A stretch of DNA of 64,000 nt, taken from NCBI GenBank assembly GCA_041917055.1, contig JAYRYJ010000001.1:496001-560000 (forward strand), given 5' to 3'. The notes beneath the pieces are model-generated. The model was not told the DNA's origin. It worked only from the letters and a program-made list of their open reading frames with translations, and did no database searches. This document shows positions 26,058 to 33,718 of the stretch, in pieces. The translations under genes were made by a program, and so were the position numbers. Position 1 is the stretch's first letter; every line of letters begins with the position of its first letter. The DNA is from Pseudaquidulcibacter sp041917055. Its GTDB lineage: Bacteria > Pseudomonadota > Alphaproteobacteria > Caulobacterales > Aquidulcibacteraceae.

Positions 26058-27098
26058 TTACGCCCAAAAGCCGACTATTTCTTTGACCTGCTTTAGGATT
26101 GGTTGTGCGATACTATCGGCTTTGTCACGACCTTTGGCGAGGATTTTATCGATTTCGGTCTCGTCACTCATTAATTCGCGCATTCTATTGGTGATTGGCG
26201 CAAGTTTTTCGACCGCTAAATCCGCGAGCTTGGGTTTGAATATTCCAAAACCCGCGCCCGAAAACTCATTGACGACCGCTTCTTTCGTGGTTTCGGAAAG
26301 CGCGGCGTAAATACCGACCAAATTGTCAACTTCGGGTCTTTCTTTCAAATCCTCTAGGCTATTTGGCATTGGGAATTGATCGGTGCGCGCTTTTTTGAAT
26401 TTACGCGCGATTGTGTCGGCATCATCATTGAGATTGATGCGTGATAAATCCGCAGGGTCGGATTTTGACATTTTCTTTGTGCCGTCTTGCAAATTCATCA
26501 CTCTTGCGGCGGGGCCGCCGATTAATGGTTCAGGCTGGGGAAAAAAGCCGCGCGCTTTGAAATCACTATTGAATCTTGCGGCAATGTCGCGTGCTAATTC
26601 CAAATGCTGCTTTTGATCTTCACCGACCGGAACATGTGTCGCTTTATAAGCAAGAATATCAGCCGCCATCAAAACCGGATAATCAAACAGACCGACCGAC
26701 ATTCTTTCAGAATTTTCGCCGGCTTTGTCTTTGAATTGGGTCATTCTTTCAAGCCAGCCCATGCGCGCAACGCAATTCAAAATCCAAGCAAGTTCAGCAT
26801 GTGCACTTACGGTCGATTGAACAAAAATCGCTGATTTTTCGGGATCGATACCCGCCGCCAAATACGCGCACGCCACCTCTAGCGTTTGTGCGCGCAACAT
26901 TTTTGGGTCTTGCGGCAAAGTTATGGCATGCAAATCAACAACACAAAACAGGCTTTCCATTTCGTGCTGAATGGAAACAAAGCGTTTTATCGCACCCAAA
27001 TAATTGCCCAAATGAATATTTGCCGTTGGCTGAACACCAGAAAAAACCCTTGCGTATTTGGGTTTTGCTATTGTTTGAATATCGTCTTGCATTTCCAT
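26058..27098 (-). CDS. trpS: Tryptophanyl-tRNA synthetase
   Basis: Charges tRNA-Trp in the cytoplasm. It has 346 residues from the ATG at 27098; ATG 27092 and TTG 27104 are alternatives with no clear RBS to decide. Class I signatures are present: the HIGH-like PTANIHLGNYLGA and the KMSKS loop in GTKKMSKSDPADL. DYPVLMAADILAYKATHVPVGEDQKQHLELARD is typical of bacterial TrpRS. It converges on yebC, with a dispersed-repeat copy lying between the stops. Confidence 0.97.
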   Translation of the reverse strand: MEMQDDIQTIAKPKYARVFSGVQPTANIHLGNYLGAIKRFVSIQHEMESLFCVVDLHAITLPQDPKMLRAQTLEVACAYLAAGIDPEKSAIFVQSTVSAHAELAWILNCVARMGWLERMTQFKDKAGENSERMSVGLFDYPVLMAADILAYKATHVPVGEDQKQHLELARDIAARFNSDFKARGFFPQPEPLIGGPAARVMNLQDGTKKMSKSDPADLSRINLNDDADTIARKFKKARTDQFPMPNSLEDLKERPEVDNLVGIYAALSETTKEAVVNEFSGAGFGIFKPKLADLAVEKLAPITNRMRELMSDETEIDKILAKGRDKADSIAQPILKQVKEIVGFWA

Positions 27099-27155
27099 TA
27101 CCAAATTTTGTGTGGGTCTATATTAAATCCATAAAAAACAAAAGCCAAAAAAACT

Positions 27156-27704
27156 CTAACCCGCGGCAGATTGATTAAATTCAGAAATTTGAAAGTCCTT
27201 TAGTTCGGCAAGATATTCTTCTTTGTTTATCAGACCAACACAAGGATCGGCGCCATTTGCAATGCGATGGGGAATAATGATTGCTGGTATGTGGGGGGGG
27301 CGGCCCGTCGCTATTCTTGGCAATTATGAACCAATTTTTTGGTTTTTTGTCTCCCATTTTTATCTATGCCGCGCAAAATAACATGCATTCCGCCATCATC
27401 TGAACCCAAGGGATTAAGAAAATCAGCTATTTTTAACATTGGTTCGGCGAATTTTGCTAAATTAATCGGTAATCCCCATCGAACCAGATAAGAAAGCGAC
27501 CATAATACAAGATGCAGGATTGGCAATTCTAGGCCCGCCGAGAAGCGAATTTTTCCAATCCCATATTTTTCGGGCAGTAAATCAAGGTCGGGAATGTCGC
27601 AATTCGCCATAAATCGAAACCTGATTTCGGGGTATTTTTGTGCATAAATATCTTGCCAACCGTATGCATTATCATTTCCTGCAAAAGGTTTTAGCTTTTT
27701 GCCG
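27156..27704 (-). pseudogene. Truncated copy of the saccharopine-dehydrogenase-like gene
   Basis: A duplicate of the C-terminal half of the intact gene at 28312-29400, beginning abruptly at VGKKLKPFAGN. The central MANCDIPDLDLLPEKYGI region is nearly identical to the parent. An extra base in an A run (near 27345) shifts the frame, so the last part (NSDGPPPP...PCVGLINKEEYLAELKDFQISEF) is read in another frame down to a TAG at 27156. The N-terminal NAD(P)-binding half is absent, so it cannot work as an enzyme. An unrelated small gene lies between fragment and parent. Confidence 0.85.
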
Positions 27705-27776
27705 ACCTTGGGCTTGTCAATAAAAATGCCCGCGCCTAATTAAAACCAATTGGTAATTAAAAGTCCGAGGCTTAAT

Positions 27777-28256
27777 ATGGGAATTGTTCTGGTTGTTGGT
27801 GTTTTGGTTGCGGCTTTGTTTCTTATAATCCCCGATTATAAGTGGGAATTTGACCGCAATAATCAAAGTTTTTCATTTTCTACCAAAAAATCACTTGATA
27901 AAGATTGGAACAAACATTGGTCGGTACCATTGGGTGACATTTCTTCATTTGAAGAGCGTGTTTATGAAGAAATAACAAGTGGATATGACAATGAGACAAG
28001 CAATATATCAAAAACCAGATTTACATTAGCAATTCTAAGAAACGGCGACAAGCGTCGCATCGATCGCCACGAAAAAAGCTGGAAAGTGGATAGTAGCGCA
28101 AATCCAGTCACTTCTGAAAATCGCGCAAAAATGAATGCATTTCTTACAAATCAAGAAGCCAATCTTGTGATTATTAATAATAGGATCGTTTTGCGCTCTT
28201 TATTGATTGTTTTCTTCTTAATCCCTTTGTTTCTATTATTTATGGGTCTAATTTAG
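27777..28256 (+). CDS. Small two-helix membrane protein of unknown function
   Basis: 159 residues from the ATG at 27777. It has an N-terminal membrane helix (GIVLVVGVLVAALFLIIP), a hydrophilic, charged middle (about 20-130) and a C-terminal helix (LLIVFFLIPLFLLFMGLI), so the middle probably faces one side of the membrane as a hairpin. I recognise no domain. It lies between the pseudogene fragment and its parent, on the opposite strand, and might have been carried in with the rearrangement. Confidence 0.55.
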   Translation: MGIVLVVGVLVAALFLIIPDYKWEFDRNNQSFSFSTKKSLDKDWNKHWSVPLGDISSFEERVYEEITSGYDNETSNISKTRFTLAILRNGDKRRIDRHEKSWKVDSSANPVTSENRAKMNAFLTNQEANLVIINNRIVLRSLLIVFFLIPLFLLFMGLI

Positions 28257-28311
28257 CCCGTCACTACAAGGGATTTGGGTGCCTCTGCCTCTATTAAACA
28301 GGTTATATTTT

Positions 28312-29400
28312 TTAAGAGAGCCTATATTCCTTGATATGAAAGCCCTTTAATTCATAAAGGTATTCGTCTTTTTTTATAATGCCGACACATGGATATGAAC
28401 CGCTTGGCTGATTCATACCTGAGGCTAAGCGATGCGCCAAAATAATTGCCGGAATTGTAGGGATTTGCGGCCCGTCGCCATTCTTGGCGACAATGAACCA
28501 TTTGACTTCTTTGTATTTGCCATTTTCCCCAATTCCGCGCAACATGACATGCATTCCGCCATCATCGGAACCCAAGGGATTAAGAAAATCAGCTATTTTT
28601 AACATTGGTTCGGCGAATTTCGCTAAATTAATCGGTAATCCCCATCGAACCAGATAAGAAAGCGACCATAATCCAAGATGCAGGATTGGCAATTCAAGCC
28701 CCGCCGAGAAACGGATTTTTCTAATCCCATATTTCTCGGGCAATAAATCAAGATCGGGAATGTCGCAATTCGCCATAAATCGAAACCCGATTTCGGGGTA
28801 TTTTTGCGCATAAATATCTTGCCAACCAAAGGCATAGTTATTTCCTGCAAAAGGTCTTAGCTTTTTGCCGACATAGGACAAAATTCCCTTAGTCGTGGCA
28901 ATTCCGCGTTCCGCCCTTTGACCGGGCGCAATACCATAGACCATTTCGTCGATTTGCGTGAAATCATCTTTAAACGCCTCAATAATTGCCGATGATAGGC
29001 ACGGAACCGTGCTTGCGCCCGAAATTATTGCGACACCTGCCAATTTCGCTCTTTCATCCAAAATCGAAATATCTCGGACAAAATCGCGCCCGTCCGCTAA
29101 ATCTATATAATTGACTTTGTTGGCGATGCAGGATTCCGCGATTGAATAATCGGCGCCTTGAAACGGCCCACAAGTATTGATTATGACACATGGCTTAAAT
29201 TCTTTCAGCTTGGTATCAAGTTCTTTATTTACATCAAAAGCGCAAAATTGGGCGTATTCCCCTAATTCGTCCGCGAGGCCTTTTGCTTTATCTTCATTGC
29301 GACCGGCGATAATAATAGGTACTTGCTTTTTCACTAAGGCGCGCGCGATGCGTTTTCCGAAATTGCCATAACCACCGAGAATAAGCACTTTTTCAGTCAT
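28312..29400 (-). CDS. Saccharopine-dehydrogenase-like NAD(P)-binding protein
   Basis: 362 residues. The N-terminal Rossmann motif LILGGYGNFGKRIARALV and the following INTCGPFQGADYSIAESCI match the saccharopine dehydrogenase NADP-binding family, whose many members are not lysine enzymes. Its start overlaps the end of the DUF4166 gene by 8 bases; that gene is a usual partner of this family. Substrate is unknown. A decayed partial duplicate lies at 27156-27704. Confidence 0.8.
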   Translation of the reverse strand: MTEKVLILGGYGNFGKRIARALVKKQVPIIIAGRNEDKAKGLADELGEYAQFCAFDVNKELDTKLKEFKPCVIINTCGPFQGADYSIAESCIANKVNYIDLADGRDFVRDISILDERAKLAGVAIISGASTVPCLSSAIIEAFKDDFTQIDEMVYGIAPGQRAERGIATTKGILSYVGKKLRPFAGNNYAFGWQDIYAQKYPEIGFRFMANCDIPDLDLLPEKYGIRKIRFSAGLELPILHLGLWSLSYLVRWGLPINLAKFAEPMLKIADFLNPLGSDDGGMHVMLRGIGENGKYKEVKWFIVAKNGDGPQIPTIPAIILAHRLASGMNQPSGSYPCVGIIKKDEYLYELKGFHIKEYRLS

Positions 29401-30004
29401 TTTGTTGCACCGAAATTATTTGAAACCTGCCGCTATATCCGTATAACTTACCAAAAATACTATGGCGCATTTCCATATACATTGCGAAATTATCATTATC
29501 GATCGCGGTTTCGTAGGCCATGCCTTTGCCAAACAGTAATTCAAGCGGAAGGCGGATAATTTTGCCGAATAATTTGATGCAATATGCCTTGTGGCGCAAA
29601 TTTACTTTTTCACCGTCATAATCAAAACTGCAAAGCCAACCTATTCCGCTTTTAGTGAATTCGACCACTTCATTGCCACTTAAATATTCAAGTCGCGAAT
29701 TAAAGATCGCCATTTTGCCGTTTTGATATTCAACCCGTCGATTAAAGCGAAAATGATTGTCATTTTTGTGCGAAACAAAATCTACCTTGCAAACCGCGCC
29801 TTTACCCGAATAAGGTAATAAAGTGCCAAAATGCGATAAAGGCGGCGCAAATAATCTTAATGCGGGCGCAATTTCAATTTCAAGACTTCCGATTGTTTTA
29901 GTAATATCATTTGAAAAGCCACGATTGGCATAATGCTTTTTAAAAACAATCGGCAATTTTTCCCAATCCGCACCAAAAATATTTTGGAAAATGACTTCTT
30001 TCAT
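29393..30004 (-). CDS. DUF4166 domain protein
   Basis: 203 residues with no membrane segment. Segments such as FGADWEKLPIVFKKHYANRGFS at the N-terminus and the beta-rich remainder (FNRRVEYQNGKMAIFNSRLEYL) fit DUF4166, which is often fused or adjacent to saccharopine-dehydrogenase-like proteins, as here. It is first in a two-gene minus-strand operon, overlapping the next gene by 8 bases. No biochemical role is known. Confidence 0.75.
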   Translation of the reverse strand: MKEVIFQNIFGADWEKLPIVFKKHYANRGFSNDITKTIGSLEIEIAPALRLFAPPLSHFGTLLPYSGKGAVCKVDFVSHKNDNHFRFNRRVEYQNGKMAIFNSRLEYLSGNEVVEFTKSGIGWLCSFDYDGEKVNLRHKAYCIKLFGKIIRLPLELLFGKGMAYETAIDNDNFAMYMEMRHSIFGKLYGYSGRFQIISVQQND

Positions 30005-30045
30005 AGAATGCTTTATTACACTTTTTCAAAGCATTGGGAATCACT

Positions 30046-30507
30046 TTGGATTATTTGACCATCAAATGGATACATATTTTGAGTTCCACAATATTGTTCG
30101 GGACCGGAATTGGTATCGCCTTTTTCATGTTTATCGCCAATTTGAAAGGCGATATTCATGCCAAAGTATTTGCGTCAAAAACCTTGGTTTTGGCGGATTT
30201 TCTATTCACCACGCCTGCGGTGATCGTCCAGTTTTTTAGCGGGATCGCTTTGGTAATAATGGGCGGTCATGGTTTTGACGCCACTTTTGTGTTTTGGGGA
30301 CTTATTCTTTATTTTTTTGCAGGTAGCTGTTGGTTGCCCGTGGTTTGGATGCAAATGAAAATGCGCGATATGGCGGTTATAGCCCTAAAAGAAAACATGC
30401 CGTTACCAAAAAAATATTGGGACTATAATCGCGCATGGATTATCCTTGGCGCGCTTGCCTTCCCTGCTTTAGTTCTGGTTTTTTATCTTATGGTTTTTAA
30501 GCCATAG
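30046..30507 (+). CDS. DUF2269 family integral membrane protein
   Basis: 153 residues with four predicted membrane helices. The N-terminal DYLTIKWIHILSSTILFGTGIGIAFFM is the DUF2269 signature (K-x-x-H-I-L-S-S). I place the start at TTG 30046, with GGAAT 5 bases before it, because homologues begin there; TTG 30034 is possible. It is divergent from the DUF4166 gene, which suggests a shared function with the saccharopine-like pair. The 3' end overlaps nrdB on the other strand by 11 bases. Confidence 0.75.
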   Translation: MDYLTIKWIHILSSTILFGTGIGIAFFMFIANLKGDIHAKVFASKTLVLADFLFTTPAVIVQFFSGIALVIMGGHGFDATFVFWGLILYFFAGSCWLPVVWMQMKMRDMAVIALKENMPLPKKYWDYNRAWIILGALAFPALVLVFYLMVFKP

Positions 30508-31537
30508 ATTCGCTTTCCTTTTTCTTTTCTTGCATTTTGTCGAAATTGGCCCAAACGCCATCGCCGCCGCCCCAATCACCGCGAGTTGCACCTTTTGAAT
30601 ATTCGGTTGCGCGTGCTTCAAAGAAATTGGCGTGTTCAACACCGTTTAATAGTGGCGACAACCATGGAAGTGGGTGGTCGGTTACACCATAAATCGGTGG
30701 CAATTCCAGTTGGGTCAGGCGCCAATCGGCAATATAGCGAATATATTGTTTTATATCGTCGGCAGTCATGCCCTGAACCGGACCCATTTCAAATGCCAAT
30801 TCGATAAATTTATCTTCAAGGCCAACTGTATGGCGGCAATTTTCAACAATATCGTCTTTCACCGCCTGGGTTAATGCGCCAGTTTCTTTTGCGAAGGCGT
30901 GGAACATTTTAATCATACCCTCACAATGCAAGGATTCATCGCGAACCGACCAGGTTACAATCTGTCCCATGCCTTTCATTTTATTGAAACGCGGGAAATT
31001 CATAAGCATGGCGAAAGACGCGAACAATTGCAAACCTTCGGTAAATGCACCGAACATTGCCAAAGTGCGCAAAATATCGCCATCGGTTTCAACGCCGAAA
31101 GTCTGCATATAATCATGCTTATCTTTCATGGCCTTATATTCCAAAAACGCCGTAAATTCGGTGTCGGGCATGCCGATGGTTTCAAGCAATAAAGCATAAG
31201 CGGCAATATGAATGGTTTCCATATTGGAAAATGCCGACAACATCATTTTAATTTCGGTCGGTTTGAAAACGCGTGAATAACGTTCCATATAATTGTCATT
31301 AACTTCGACGTCGCTTTGGGTGAAAAAGCGAAAAATATGGGTCAATAAATTGCGCTCATGGTCATTTAGTTTGGTTGCCCAATCCTTGCAGTCTTCGCCC
31401 AGTGGCACTTCTTCCGGCAACCAATGCACGCGTTGCTGTTGTTGCCAAAAATCATAGGCCCAAGGATAGCGAAACGGCTTATAAGCGTAAGAAGGTGTTA
31501 AAAGGCCGCATTGCGAAAGTTTGGAAACCTTATCCAT
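30497..31537 (-). CDS. nrdB: Ribonucleotide reductase class I, beta subunit
   Basis: Radical-generating small subunit that, with NrdA, makes deoxyribonucleotides. It has 346 residues from the ATG at 31537; an ATG at 31549 is in frame but lies inside a predicted NrdR box, and GGGG sits 7 bases before 31537. Metal-site motifs are visible: SNMETIHIAAYALLLE and RDESLHCEGM, both E-x-x-H. PFRYPWAYDFWQQQQRVHWLPEEVPL is typical of alphaproteobacterial NrdB. nrdA is not adjacent. The product is cytosolic; regulation is by NrdR (see 31545). Confidence 0.95.
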   Translation of the reverse strand: MDKVSKLSQCGLLTPSYAYKPFRYPWAYDFWQQQQRVHWLPEEVPLGEDCKDWATKLNDHERNLLTHIFRFFTQSDVEVNDNYMERYSRVFKPTEIKMMLSAFSNMETIHIAAYALLLETIGMPDTEFTAFLEYKAMKDKHDYMQTFGVETDGDILRTLAMFGAFTEGLQLFASFAMLMNFPRFNKMKGMGQIVTWSVRDESLHCEGMIKMFHAFAKETGALTQAVKDDIVENCRHTVGLEDKFIELAFEMGPVQGMTADDIKQYIRYIADWRLTQLELPPIYGVTDHPLPWLSPLLNGVEHANFFEARATEYSKGATRGDWGGGDGVWANFDKMQEKKKESESMA

Positions 31538-31544
31538 AAAATGC

Positions 31545-31589
31545 CCCATATATTGTGTGATTATATCAAAGATAGACTATATATTGAGT
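31545..31589 (-). promoter_or_regulatory. Paired NrdR boxes upstream of nrdB
   Basis: CCCATATATTGTGT (31545-31558) and ACTATATATTGAGT (31576-31589) resemble the NrdR box (roughly ACACnATATATnGTGT). Their centres are 31 bases apart, three helical turns, the spacing known for NrdR repressor pairs. They sit directly before the nrdB start chosen at 31537. Binding is inferred from consensus and spacing. Confidence 0.7.
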
Positions 31590-31665
31590 GATTTGCGAAA
31601 ATAAAAAATTCCTTTTCGCAGAATATCCCCAATTTTAGATTTTTGTTGCGACCATTATGTGTGGA

Positions 31666-31748
31666 ATCTCAGTAGATTGTTAAAGTTTTGGGTTTTGAAT
31701 GCAATAGCTTTGGAAGGTCTTATTGGGCAAGGGTGCCATAAAAAACTC
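31666..31748 (+). repeat. Dispersed intergenic repeat, copy C
   Basis: Shares AATCTCAGTAGATTGTT with copy B, GAATGCAATAGCTTTGGAAGG with copies A and B, and ends in GGTCTTATTGGGCA...TGCCATAAAAA, a decayed form of the copy A hairpin. It lies between nrdB and the glucoamylase-like gene. Confidence 0.6.
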
Positions 31749-31814
31749 TCCCACCCATTGCCTTTCATCACAACAAACAGAAACAACATATTGAAAATTG
31801 ATAAGGGCACTAAC

Positions 31815-33257
31815 TTATTGCAACCAGCCACCCGAAAATCCTGCGCGTTTTAGGCCATTTATAACATATTTTGATTTGCACATGGTTTTCCAAATTAAGC
31901 CTGATCGGTAATTTTCAATCATTGATATTATCGGGCCTTGATCAAGCCCCAAATAATCTGTCCCTATCCAGCCAACCCCATCGATAATTTTTCCAAATTT
32001 ATTGTTCGGTGAATTAAAGCTTGGGTTAAAAGCATCACAAAAGCCATATTCACCATAAATATGCTTTCCATATTTTGAGAGCATATTTTTCAAGCATGGT
32101 ATAGAAATTTCCGGTGCAAAGGCTATTGACGAAATTGCAGCGGTCGGGGCAATTGTGCCGTCATCAAATTCATCAAGCACCGAGCCGCGCGCTGAATATC
32201 CGCGACATCGTATGTTTTTTCCATTCACTTTGATTGTCACATCACCCGGCCCGTCACAAGCGCTTAGCCCCCATAAATCGCGCGAATATTCGACAAAGCC
32301 CTTGGGGTTTTCATTGGCATAGTCGCGTTGTTGATAAGTCGCGCGACGCGAATTTTCAAAATAATCAATGCCTTTGGATTTCATATATTTGTCTTGAATA
32401 CCTTTAAAATCAATCCATACATGTGAAAATTGATGCCCGAATAATGGGCCGAACTGCAAATGCTGCCTATCCTTGTGGCCGCCCCAAAAATTCTCATAAG
32501 TTGAACACCACGCACTCCAGGCTTCGGGTTCAAGTGCAAAATTATCGGCACCTATTCCCAAAATATAAACAAGCATCGCCTCGTTATAACCGCCCCAATC
32601 CCAACCAATTGTTTGGTTTTCGGGAGACCAGCCATGCGAAATGAAAGGCGGTCTTACAACCAATTTGTTCCAAGCGACGCGATTAAAAATCAATTCCGCG
32701 CCCTGACGAATTGCGATTTCGGTTTCATTTTCTTGATCAAAATAGTTCTGTGCAAATATAATTCCCGCCAAAAGGATTGCGGTATCAATGGTGGATAATT
32801 CATTTTTACCGTCGCGTAATCCGGTGGTCGGGTTTAGGAAATGATAAAAAAATCCCGCCGCACCGCCTAAGCCTGACGAATTATTGCCTTGGGGTATAAG
32901 ATAAAGCGTGCGCAATGTTTCCAGAACCCGATTTGCAGCCTTTTCACGACTTATAAAACCGCGATGCACACCAATACAATATGAATTTAATGCAAAGCCA
33001 ATTGCAGCAATACTTGAGGCGGATTTTGATGGGTAACGGTCGAGCGCCAAACCGGTCGCAGGATTTGTCGTTTGCCAAAAAAATGCGAAGGTTCGCTTTT
33101 GAATATCTTCAAGCAATGCCTCATCGTCATGAGATAATTCTAGCGGCGGCTCTTCTGGCAAGGGATTGATGTTTTTTGGTGCAGCCACGGCAAATTTTGG
33201 ACTAAGCAAAAGCAAAGCCGCCGAACCGGAAAGTAAGTCGCGTCTTAATATTGTCAT
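31815..33257 (-). CDS. Glucoamylase-like (PF10091-type) exported glycan hydrolase
   Basis: 480 residues. The N-terminus ILRRDLLSGSAALLLLSPKFAVAA is a twin-arginine (Tat) signal, so the enzyme is exported folded. The body matches the glucoamylase-like family, which includes GH144 endo-beta-1,2-glucanases: RTFAFFWQTTNPATGLALDR, a repeated (alpha/alpha)6 layout, WDWGGYNEAMLVYILGIG and GLSACDGPGD. A plausible role is cleavage of beta-glucan (for example periplasmic cyclic glucan) or of exogenous glucan. A perfect LacI-type palindrome lies 11 bases upstream of the start (33268-33281), so sugar-controlled repression is likely. Confidence 0.85.
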   Translation of the reverse strand: MTILRRDLLSGSAALLLLSPKFAVAAPKNINPLPEEPPLELSHDDEALLEDIQKRTFAFFWQTTNPATGLALDRYPSKSASSIAAIGFALNSYCIGVHRGFISREKAANRVLETLRTLYLIPQGNNSSGLGGAAGFFYHFLNPTTGLRDGKNELSTIDTAILLAGIIFAQNYFDQENETEIAIRQGAELIFNRVAWNKLVVRPPFISHGWSPENQTIGWDWGGYNEAMLVYILGIGADNFALEPEAWSAWCSTYENFWGGHKDRQHLQFGPLFGHQFSHVWIDFKGIQDKYMKSKGIDYFENSRRATYQQRDYANENPKGFVEYSRDLWGLSACDGPGDVTIKVNGKNIRCRGYSARGSVLDEFDDGTIAPTAAISSIAFAPEISIPCLKNMLSKYGKHIYGEYGFCDAFNPSFNSPNNKFGKIIDGVGWIGTDYLGLDQGPIISMIENYRSGLIWKTMCKSKYVINGLKRAGFSGGWLQ

Positions 33258-33267
33258 TTTACAACCA

Positions 33268-33281
33268 TGTAAACGTTTACA
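33268..33281 (-). promoter_or_regulatory. LacI/GalR-type operator
   Basis: TGTAAACGTTTACA is a perfect 14-bp palindrome with the central CG and flanking AAA/TTT typical of LacI/GalR-family sites. It is 11 bases upstream of the ATG of the exported glucan-hydrolase gene. No LacI gene is in the window, so the repressor would be encoded elsewhere. Confidence 0.7.
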
Positions 33282-33705
33282 GCAATTTCAAAACCAATTC
33301 AGTGGCTTTGTCAATCGGTTCTGTTTGTTCGGAAAATACCTGATTTGAAGCGGGTCTTTGTGGGAAAGTGCTACGGATGTGAGCTCTTCTTATCCGCTAA
33401 AATTCAAATTGCCTATCTTTGCTTTCTCTTTGGTATTCCTTGCCCTCATTTGATTTCAATTCCTAGCGACGCGCCAATTCAAATGACAATTGCTTCTAAT
33501 TTAGTCACGATTTGCACAAAAATTGCGCGAAAATCGGCAATGGTTTTTGAATCACTTCTTAGCACTTGCAAAAATTGCCTTAAATTCGGACTTTGATGCC
33601 GCGTGGGCCTGAAATGGCATTCGTCCGATTTTTGCGGTTTTTGATTTTGCGGATATCTGATTGGTCGTCTGATTAAGTTCATTGGGGGGGCTTTTCATTT
33701 CCGTT
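33282..33705. other. Divergent intergenic region glucoamylase-like / amt
   Basis: About 420 bases without a recognisable gene. It should carry the amt promoter. A sequence near 33512 (TTGCACAAAAATTGCG) has the spacing of a sigma-54 promoter but lacks the -24 GG, so I do not call it. Confidence 0.4.
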
Positions 33706-33718
33706 AGGAGGATGGGTA

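Noticed and set aside
33338..33390. GCGGGTCTTTGTGGGAAAGTGCT, possible fourth copy of the dispersed repeat
   Set aside because: Only a few bases match and no hairpin partner exists.
33512..33527. Sigma-54-like promoter before amt
   Set aside because: Spacing is right, but the -24 element lacks the essential GG (TTGCAC instead of TGGCAC).
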